The position numbers and the translations under genes are program-made. This document shows positions 1 through 4,929 of a stretch of DNA of 19,689 nt, piece after piece. Within the stretch, counting starts at the first letter, position 1, and every line of letters begins with the position of its first letter. Below the pieces are notes generated by a model. It was given only the letters and a program-made list of their open reading frames with translations. It ran no database searches and was not told the origin of the DNA. Source of the DNA: Bryobacteraceae bacterium (lineage in GTDB: Bacteria > Acidobacteriota > Terriglobia > Bryobacterales > Bryobacteraceae); NCBI GenBank assembly GCA_030039005.1, contig JASHQT010000385.1, forward strand, positions 1 to 19,689, read 5' to 3'.

Positions 1-154
1 CGGCGATTTGTTGACCTGCGGCGCGCTGCTCCGGTGTCGAGAGCACCAGCGCGCGATGCGCGCCTAACCGTTCGATTTCTTCCGGCAATTTCTCCAGTGA
101 GCCGGCGCCGAACACTACGCGCGATGGAAGGATGTCGTAGACAAACGACAGCAT
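1..154 (-). CDS. maleylacetate reductase, N-terminal fragment (cut by window edge)
   Basis: Only the first 51 codons are inside the window; the gene continues beyond position 1. The visible N-terminus reads MLSFVYDILPSRVVFGAGSL and then a segment ending RALVLSTPEQ, which is the characteristic opening of maleylacetate reductases in the iron-containing alcohol dehydrogenase family. These enzymes reduce maleylacetate to 3-oxoadipate with NAD(P)H in the cytoplasm, the convergence point of hydroxyquinol and chloroaromatic degradation. The ATG at 152-154 follows a CGGAG ribosome site by about 5 nt, which fixes the start. It lies 22 nt downstream of the CoA-transferase beta gene on the same strand, so the two are almost certainly cotranscribed, and the neighbour consumes this enzyme's product. 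Alternative: another group III alcohol dehydrogenase, less likely given the neighbours. Confidence 0.78.
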   Translation of the reverse strand, partial: MLSFVYDILPSRVVFGAGSLEKLPEEIERLGAHRALVLSTPEQRAAGQQIA

Positions 155-176
155 CAGACTCCGATAAACGCCTGCA

Positions 177-956
177 TCAGGCGTCGCCGGCGTGAGCGCG
201 CGCGGTGCATTCGTTCAGATCGCGCAGCACGCGCAGTTCGATCTCGGTAGGCGGTTCCGTCGTGGCGAGCTTCGGAGCCACCTTCAGCGCCCAACCTGTG
301 GATTCGATCACTTTCTCGACCGCCACGCCCGGATGGACACTGGTGAGCGTGAGCTCCTTGGTGGTTTCATCGGGCGTCATAATGCCGAGGTCGGTGATGA
401 CGGCCACCGGTCCTTTGCCGGGCAGGTTCAACTTCGCGCGGCTGTCGCCGCCGGTGAAATGGCCAGCAGAAGTGACGAAGTCCAGCTTCTCGATGAAGGC
501 GCGCTTGTTCTGCCGCAGCGTGATCAGCACTTCTTTGGAGGACGCCGCGATTTCGGGCGCTCCGCCCGCTCCGGGCAACCGCACGGAAGGCTTGTGATAA
601 TTGCCGATCACGGTGGTGTTGATGTTGGCGAACTTGTCGATTTGGGCCGCGCCCAGGAACCCGAGATCGATGCGGCCGCCTTGCAGCCAGTAGGCGAAAA
701 TCTCGGGGATGGATACCACGGCGTCGGCTGTTTCGGCTAGCTCGCCGTCGCCGATCGACAGCGGCAACACGCTGGGCTTGGTTCCGATGCAGCCCGATTC
801 GTAAATCAGCACGGTGTCCGGGGCGTGCGTGAGGCGCGCGAGATTCGCCGCCGCGCTCGGCAGGCCGATGCCCACGAAGCACGACGCGCCGTTGCGGATC
901 ATGCGCGCGGCAGCAATGGTCATCATTTCATCGGAAGTGTAATTGTTCTCAGGCAT
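177..956 (-). CDS. catJ: 3-oxoadipate CoA-transferase subunit B (CatJ-like, glutaconate CoA-transferase family)
   Basis: 259-residue beta subunit of a class I CoA-transferase. With the alpha subunit it should transfer CoA from succinyl-CoA to 3-oxoadipate in the cytoplasm, the penultimate step of the 3-oxoadipate pathway. The sequence IYESGCIG places a glutamate at residue 53, matching the catalytic glutamate of glutaconate CoA-transferase beta chains; this argues against an IpdB-type hydrolase, a related group in which that residue is not the catalytic one. The glycine-rich VRLPGAGGAPEIA segment is also typical. An in-frame extension to 1142 is open, but it reads through the end of catI and looks like shadow sequence. 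ATG 954-956, 7 nt after the catI stop, starts with MPENNYTSDEMM as in the family. The gene sits between catI and the maleylacetate reductase gene. The family is certain; the substrate is inferred from context. Confidence 0.85.
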   Translation of the reverse strand: MPENNYTSDEMMTIAAARMIRNGASCFVGIGLPSAAANLARLTHAPDTVLIYESGCIGTKPSVLPLSIGDGELAETADAVVSIPEIFAYWLQGGRIDLGFLGAAQIDKFANINTTVIGNYHKPSVRLPGAGGAPEIAASSKEVLITLRQNKRAFIEKLDFVTSAGHFTGGDSRAKLNLPGKGPVAVITDLGIMTPDETTKELTLTSVHPGVAVEKVIESTGWALKVAPKLATTEPPTEIELRVLRDLNECTARAHAGDA

Positions 957-963
957 GCGGCTC

Positions 964-1818
964 TTATACAGGTGTCGCAGCGGCTTCCAGGCTGCGCTTG
1001 AATTCGTCGAAATCTTTGGTATCGAGCACGTGCTTTTGCATCCAGGCCAGGAATGTTTCGCGCTCGCGCGCGATGGGGTCCCAGGCTTTGTAGAAAGCGT
1101 TGTTGCGCGGATAGTAACCCTGCGCATAGGAGGGAAATGCACCGCCCTTCACTTCGCAGACCGCGCCGATCACCCAGGAGGGCAGCACGACGGCGTTAGG
1201 CGGAGCGTTGAGTTCGTCGACGACTTCTTCTACCGTCACCACGGCGCGCTTGGCTGCGAGCACGGCTTCCTTTTGCACTCCCACGACGCCCCAGATCAGG
1301 ACGTTGCCCTTGCGGTCCGCCTTCTGGGCGTGGATCACGGTGACATCGGGCCGGATGGCGGGCACGGCAGCGAGTTTTTCGCCCGTGAACGGGCAATCGA
1401 TGAACTTCACGCGATTGTACTTGGGGAGGTCCGTTCCCACGTAGCCGCGCAGCAGTCCGAAAGGCAAATGGGCCGCGCCGGCGGAGTAAGCGGCAGCCAT
1501 GCCCGCGTGGGCGTGCTCTTCGAGTTCCAGCGGAGCGGGCCAGCCTTTTTCCACCGCGTCGCGCAAGCGGTGCAGCGAGCCCACGCCGGGGTTACCGCCC
1601 CAGGAAAAAATAAGCTTCGACACGCAGCCGCAGCCGATCAGTTGATCGTAGATCAGATCGGGCGTCATGCGGACCAGCGTCAGGTTACGGCGCTGCTGCC
1701 GTATGATCTCGTGGCCGGCGGCGAAGGGAATCAAGTGCGTGAAGCCTTCCAGAGCCACCGTATCGCCATCGTGAACCATCTCGCGAATGGCTTGTGGGAG
1801 TGAAAGAATGTCAGCCAA
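964..1818 (-). CDS. catI: 3-oxoadipate CoA-transferase subunit A (CatI-like)
   Basis: 284-residue alpha subunit, partner of the downstream beta subunit. Family hallmarks seen are GDTVALEGFTHLIPFAAGHE near residues 18-37, SWGGNPGVGSLHRLRDAVEKGWP in the first half, CPFTGEKLAAVPAIRPDVTV in the middle and the C-terminal AWDPIARERETF and KDFDEF. This is the CatI/glutaconate CoA-transferase alpha pattern rather than the shorter PcaI type. The chosen start is TTG at 1816-1818, because MADILSLPQAIREMV aligns with the usual N-terminus; the next ATG (1777-1779) would remove 13 family-like residues. No clear Shine-Dalgarno precedes the TTG, and the divergent DUF6152 gene starts only 9 bp away, so initiation here is unusual. 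It is the first gene of an operon with the beta subunit and the reductase. Confidence 0.85.
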   Translation of the reverse strand: MADILSLPQAIREMVHDGDTVALEGFTHLIPFAAGHEIIRQQRRNLTLVRMTPDLIYDQLIGCGCVSKLIFSWGGNPGVGSLHRLRDAVEKGWPAPLELEEHAHAGMAAAYSAGAAHLPFGLLRGYVGTDLPKYNRVKFIDCPFTGEKLAAVPAIRPDVTVIHAQKADRKGNVLIWGVVGVQKEAVLAAKRAVVTVEEVVDELNAPPNAVVLPSWVIGAVCEVKGGAFPSYAQGYYPRNNAFYKAWDPIARERETFLAWMQKHVLDTKDFDEFKRSLEAAATPV

Positions 1819-1827
1819 ACTGTGATT

Positions 1828-2181
1828 ATGGCACGCCTACTTGTGGCCCTGTGCATCGTGCCAATGCTGTTCGCGCACCACTCCACCGCCGAGTACGATC
1901 TGACGCGCCCGGCCAGCGTCAGTGGAGTGGTCACGCGTTTCGAATGGGCCAATCCACATTCGCACATTTTCTTGGATGCCTCCGGCCCGGACGGGACCAT
2001 CGAGCATTGGGTGATCGAAATCGATGGCCCGCGCGGGCTGGAGCGGCTCGGCTGGTTCAAGGACAGCATTCAACCCGGCGACAAGATCACCTGTTCGGGA
2101 GCGCGCACCAAGGATGGTTCCCCGCGCATGCGCTGCACCGAAGTCAGGTTCGCCAATGGGCGCGTCCTGCAATCGCGGTGA
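1828..2181 (+). CDS. exported DUF6152 family protein
   Basis: 117-residue small exported protein. A short signal peptide (MARLLVALCIVPMLFA) is followed by HHSTAEYD and then a compact beta-rich domain with GVVTRFEWANPHSHIFL, a DG-x4-W-x-IE segment, GWFKDSIQPGD and a final KDGSPRMRC. This pattern is what I know as DUF6152, found in Acidobacteriota and Proteobacteria without an established function. A periplasmic role is inferred from the signal peptide. ATG 1828 is preferred; GTG 1822 is in frame and would add only Met-Ile. The start lies 9 bp from the divergent catI start, leaving no normal promoter space. It is followed 68 nt later by another exported protein on the same strand, suggesting an operon. 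Confidence 0.75.
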   Translation: MARLLVALCIVPMLFAHHSTAEYDLTRPASVSGVVTRFEWANPHSHIFLDASGPDGTIEHWVIEIDGPRGLERLGWFKDSIQPGDKITCSGARTKDGSPRMRCTEVRFANGRVLQSR

Positions 2182-2214
2182 GAATCGGATAGCATGTTCT
2201 GGTAGGAAATCGCG

Positions 2215-2253
2215 ATGAACACGACGCTTCTTGCTCTGGCGGCCAAGCAGTGA
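2215..2253 (+). CDS. possible 12-residue upstream ORF overlapping the next gene
   Basis: ATG 2215 is preceded by a good ribosome site (AGGAAA about 6 nt upstream) and encodes MNTTLLALAAKQ, ending with TGA at 2251-2253. The GTG start of the following gene at 2250 shares GTGA with this stop, the arrangement usual for translational coupling. It may be a leader peptide that feeds ribosomes to the GTG start, which has only a weak ribosome site itself. The sequence also resembles the start of a signal peptide, so it could instead be the remnant of an older start separated by a frameshift, or simply chance. Confidence 0.35.
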   Translation: MNTTLLALAAKQ

Positions 2254-3017
2254 GATGCCTCGGGGTATTCGCCGCGCTGTGTTTCGCGAGCCTGCTCGCG
2301 GCGCAAGATAGCGCCAGCATGGTTCCCAAGCCGGGCGATCCGGATCCGTTCCGTCCGGGCGAAAAGGCCGGTCCGATTCCGCGCGCGCGCGACGGGAAGC
2401 CCGATCTTTCGGGCGTCTGGCAGGAGCGCACGCTGGCCAACTGGGACATCGAGAAGCGTCGCGGCGGCTATGGAGCTCCGGGCAGCCCGGGCATCGTGGA
2501 AGGCGGGCAGATTCCGTATCAGGATGCGGCGCTCAAGAAGCGCGCAGCGGTGGCAAAGAATCCGCCATCCAATTGCGAGCTTCCCGGCGTTCCGCGCATC
2601 ACCTATATGCCCTACGCGTTCGAAATTGTCGAGACGCAACGGGCGATTCACGTCGAATACGAATATATGCATGCCTGGCGCGAGTTGCATCTGGATCGAA
2701 CGGCACACCCCGACAATAGCGTAGAAACATTTGATGGCGATTCGGTGGCGCATTGGGACGGCGACACACTAGTGGTGGACGTCACAGGATTCAACGATAA
2801 GACCTGGCTCGACATGGCGGGCGATTATCATAGCGATCAACTGCACGTTGTGGAACGCTACGCGCCCATCGACGCCAACACGCTGTGGTACGAAGCCACC
2901 ATTGAGGATCCCAAGGTCTACACGCGGCCCTGGAAGCTGCGCCTGCCCCTGCACCGTCAAGCCAATAACTTCGAACTGGCCGAATACGATTGCACCGCGC
3001 TTGAAAGCAATCCCTAG
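2250..3017 (+). CDS. secreted hypothetical protein, PDLSGVW family
   Basis: 255-residue protein whose N-terminus MRCLGVFAALCFASLLAAQ is a signal peptide. It then carries RARDGKPDLSGVWQ, the hallmark of a large uncharacterised group abundant in Acidobacteriota. The C-terminal half has the other conserved block of that group: IHVEYEYMHAWRELHLD, then HWDGDTLVVDVTGFNDKTWLD, HSDQLHVVERYAP, and a YTRPWKL segment. I know no biochemical function for it. It ends at EYDCTALESNP, somewhat shorter than many relatives. The GTG start overlaps the stop of a short upstream ORF. The next gene's TTG start lies inside its last 17 nt, so the three exported proteins look cotranscribed and translationally coupled. 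Confidence 0.7.
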   Translation: MRCLGVFAALCFASLLAAQDSASMVPKPGDPDPFRPGEKAGPIPRARDGKPDLSGVWQERTLANWDIEKRRGGYGAPGSPGIVEGGQIPYQDAALKKRAAVAKNPPSNCELPGVPRITYMPYAFEIVETQRAIHVEYEYMHAWRELHLDRTAHPDNSVETFDGDSVAHWDGDTLVVDVTGFNDKTWLDMAGDYHSDQLHVVERYAPIDANTLWYEATIEDPKVYTRPWKLRLPLHRQANNFELAEYDCTALESNP

Positions 3018-3969
3018 CTTGTCATTGAGCCTGGCGTTGCTGGTCTCGGCGGCGTCCGTGTTCGCGCAGGATGCTCCGGAAGCGCCTCCGGAAACCGCCC
3101 AGATTCGCGTCGACGTGGACCTCGTGAATGTCCTGTGCACGGTGTCCGATAAGCACGGCGCGTTGATCACCGGCCTCGGCAAGGACGATTTCGAGATTCG
3201 CGAGAACGGCCGGCCGCAGAAGATCCGCTATTTCGCGCGCGAAACCGACCTGCCGTTGACGATCGCGATGCTGATGGATGTGAGCGGCAGCGTGCGGGAG
3301 GCGATTGCGGCCGAGCGGGTGGCGGCGGGAAGATTCTTCGACCAAGTGATCCGGCCTACCGATCACGCGCTGCTTTTGGGATTTTCGAGCACGCTGGTTT
3401 TGTGGCAGGATTTCACGTCGTCCAACGAGAAGCTGCGTAGCGCGCTGGCCGCGCTGCGCGCGGTTCCATTTCGGGGACTGCCGCCGCTGGGGCAGCCCAT
3501 GCCCGGTACATTGCTGTACGATGCGGTATACCAGACGGCCCGGGAGAAGCTCGCAGGCGTGCCGGGGCGTAAGATGATGCTGATTGTTTCCGACGGCCTG
3601 GACAACGGCAGCCGCATGCATAGCGAGGAAGCGCTGCAGGCGGTGCAATCCACCAACACAATCGTGTACGCGATCTGTTACGACCAGAAATTCTTCGGCT
3701 GCGATTTGCTGAAACAACTCGCGGAGCCGACCGGCGGGAGGGTGTTCGACGCAGGCAGAAAGCGCACGCCGCTGAGCGAGATTTATCGGACCATCGAGAA
3801 CGAACTGCGCAGCCAATACGCGCTGGGCTACGTTCCCACAAACCAGGAGCACGACGGCAAATTCCGCAAGCTGGCCATCAAGGTGGATCAGCCGGGGTTG
3901 CGCGTAGCGGCGCGGCGCGGCTACTTCGCACCGGGAGGCGCGCCAGCCGGCAAGCCGGAGAAGAAGTGA
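3001..3969 (+). CDS. VWFA-domain exported protein of the acidobacterial type
   Basis: 322-residue protein. The likely start is TTG 3001, giving MKAIPSLSLSLALLVSAASVFA, a textbook signal peptide; the frame stays open upstream, but there it is shadow of the preceding gene, which it overlaps by 17 nt. After the signal peptide comes IRVDVDLVNVLCTVSDKHGALITGL, then DDFEIRENGRPQKI, and then a von Willebrand A fold with the MIDAS motif DVSGS at about residues 93-97 and a second acidic loop SDGLDNGS. The end has RSQYALGYVP and KVDQPGLRVAARRGYFAP. This order matches the 'VWFA-related Acidobacterial domain' family (TIGR03436), whose function is unknown; metal-dependent protein binding outside the inner membrane is inferred. 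Its stop lies 2 bp from the stop of the convergent arsR-type gene. Confidence 0.85.
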   Translation: MKAIPSLSLSLALLVSAASVFAQDAPEAPPETAQIRVDVDLVNVLCTVSDKHGALITGLGKDDFEIRENGRPQKIRYFARETDLPLTIAMLMDVSGSVREAIAAERVAAGRFFDQVIRPTDHALLLGFSSTLVLWQDFTSSNEKLRSALAALRAVPFRGLPPLGQPMPGTLLYDAVYQTAREKLAGVPGRKMMLIVSDGLDNGSRMHSEEALQAVQSTNTIVYAICYDQKFFGCDLLKQLAEPTGGRVFDAGRKRTPLSEIYRTIENELRSQYALGYVPTNQEHDGKFRKLAIKVDQPGLRVAARRGYFAPGGAPAGKPEKK

Positions 3970-3971
3970 CA

Positions 3972-4301
3972 TTAGTCTTCGACGAAGTCGCGCAGGCGAG
4001 CCAGTGCGCGGTCCCATTGCTGGGAGATTTGGTCCAGGTACCGGCGAGCTTCCTCCAGGCGCCGGAGATCCAGTTGCCAGAGCGTTTCGCGGCCGTGCCG
4101 CGCGCCGTGCACTAGGCGCGCGCGCTCCAGTACACGCAAATGTTTGGTGACCGCCTGGCGGGTGATCGTGGAATCCGCCGTAAGTTTGGCGATGGACAAT
4201 GGACCCGCGGCGAGCCGCGTGACGATTCCGAGGCGGGTTTGATCGCCCAAGGCCGCGAACACCCTTAGAGCGCCCGCTGCGGGCTTCGCGCTAACGGGCA
4301 T
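3972..4301 (-). CDS. ArsR-family winged-helix transcriptional regulator
   Basis: 109-residue regulator. ALRVFAALGDQTRLGIVTRL and LTADSTITRQAVTKHLRVLE form the ArsR-type winged helix-turn-helix; LVHGARHGRETLWQLD is the beta wing, followed by a C-terminal helix. No metal-binding ELCVCDL-type motif is present, so metal sensing is unlikely. ATG 4299-4301 overlaps the last 11 nt of the SRPBCC gene (ATGCCCGTTAG), so the two are translationally coupled. ArsR/SRPBCC pairs are common, but the regulator usually comes first; here it is second. Probable targets are the two GCAAC-N6-GTTGC palindromes at the operon promoter (autorepression, inferred). Confidence 0.85.
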   Translation of the reverse strand: MPVSAKPAAGALRVFAALGDQTRLGIVTRLAAGPLSIAKLTADSTITRQAVTKHLRVLERARLVHGARHGRETLWQLDLRRLEEARRYLDQISQQWDRALARLRDFVED

Positions 4302-4779
4302 GGACCAAATATTGGCTGATGAGGCGCATTTGGATGGCCCAGCCTTGCTCGTTGGCGCCGAACGCTTGGGCGCGACGAGCGAGCGGAATCCGGTCGAAGC
4401 CGGATTCGGTGACGGTGAGCTCGACGCCGTCCGGCTTTTGCTCCAGCGTGAAGGCGACCAGCGTGGTGGGCTCGGCCGAGTAATCGACGCCGGCGTCAAT
4501 GGCATGAGGATGCCAGCGGAAGGAAAAGAGCTTTTCGGGGATCATTTGCTCGATCGTGATCCCGAAGGCCTTGTCTTTCATGGGCTGCTGCATTTTGGCG
4601 ACTTCGGGGTCGACCGTGGTTCCGACGATGCGCCCGTGCATGGCCTTGCCGGCCTCGAACGGGCCGTCGAATTTCACTCCGAACCAGGCGCCGAACTCGC
4701 TGGAGTCAGCAAGGGCGCGCCAGACGCGCGCGAGCGGCGCGTGCAGCAGAATCTTTTTCTCGATGTGGTCAGTATTCAT
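4291..4779 (-). CDS. SRPBCC/AHSA1-domain protein
   Basis: 162-residue protein of the START-like ligand-binding fold. It opens with HIEKKILLHAPLARVWRALA and SEFGAWFGVKF, typical of the AHSA1 group, and continues with PEKLFSFRWHPHA, TLVAFTLE, GVELTVTESGFD and a C-terminal helix. Such proteins bind hydrophobic small molecules, and those next to ArsR regulators are often involved in stress or xenobiotic responses; the ligand here is unknown. ATG 4777-4779 is preferred over the in-frame TTG at 4783-4785 because an AAAAGG ribosome site lies 6 nt upstream of it. It is the first gene of the operon under the promoter at 4798-4826. Confidence 0.85.
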   Translation of the reverse strand: MNTDHIEKKILLHAPLARVWRALADSSEFGAWFGVKFDGPFEAGKAMHGRIVGTTVDPEVAKMQQPMKDKAFGITIEQMIPEKLFSFRWHPHAIDAGVDYSAEPTTLVAFTLEQKPDGVELTVTESGFDRIPLARRAQAFGANEQGWAIQMRLISQYLVHAR

Positions 4780-4781
4780 AA

Positions 4782-4797
4782 GCAACCTTTTAGTTGC
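4782..4797. promoter_or_regulatory. operator-like palindrome 1 (GCAAC-N6-GTTGC)
   Basis: Perfect 5-bp half-sites GCAAC and GTTGC separated by CTTTTA. It lies directly after the -10 box, over the expected transcription start and the ribosome site of the SRPBCC gene. The same half-sites and spacing recur at 4823-4838, so this is probably an operator of the ArsR-type regulator encoded in the operon. Confidence 0.7.
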
Positions 4798-4826
4798 ATA
4801 TTAGCACGGATCGCCCGGATATGCAA
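4798..4826 (-). promoter_or_regulatory. sigma-70-like promoter of the SRPBCC-arsR operon
   Basis: On the minus strand a TTGCAT -35 box (4821-4826) is separated by exactly 17 bp from a TAATAT -10 box (4798-4803). The predicted start near 4791 leaves a leader of only about 12 nt that contains the ribosome site. The -35 box overlaps palindrome 2 and the -10 box abuts palindrome 1, as expected for a repressed promoter. Confidence 0.65.
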
Positions 4827-4838
4827 CCGGGTGGTTGC
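4823..4838. promoter_or_regulatory. operator-like palindrome 2 (GCAAC-N6-GTTGC)
   Basis: Half-sites GCAAC and GTTGC are separated by CGGGTG; the symmetry extends one more base (GCAACC/GGTTGC). It is offset by 41 bp from palindrome 1, about four helical turns, so both sites face the same side of the DNA. It overlaps the -35 box. Confidence 0.7.
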
Positions 4839-4852
4839 CAATCAATGTGACC

Positions 4853-4895
4853 AAAAGAAAGGGCGGCGGGAAGGGACAAGACCTTCGCGCCGCCC
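4853..4895 (-). terminator. intrinsic terminator after the first Oar-like receptor gene
   Basis: On the minus strand GGGCGGCG (4888-4895) pairs with CGCCGCCC (4861-4868); an inner GAAGG/CCTTC stem closes a 7-nt loop. The stem is followed by TTTCTTTT. It lies about 35 nt after the receptor stop at 4930 and insulates the downstream SRPBCC-arsR operon on the same strand. Confidence 0.85.
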
Positions 4896-4929
4896 AGGTT
4901 TACTAGGTTCGAGGTTTGCTAGCTTCCGG

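Noticed and set aside
957..1142. N-terminal extension of the CoA-transferase beta subunit to the ATG at 1142.
   Set aside because: The extra 62 residues overlap the end of catI in another frame and do not look like family sequence; ATG 956 gives the normal N-terminus.
943..1803. 286-codon open frame on the plus strand, opposite catI.
   Set aside because: His/Gly/Asp-rich antisense of a clear CoA-transferase subunit; no start context.
3022..4017. 331-codon open frame on the minus strand, opposite the VWFA gene.
   Set aside because: Arg/Gln-rich antisense shadow, contradicted by the signal peptide and MIDAS motif on the plus strand.
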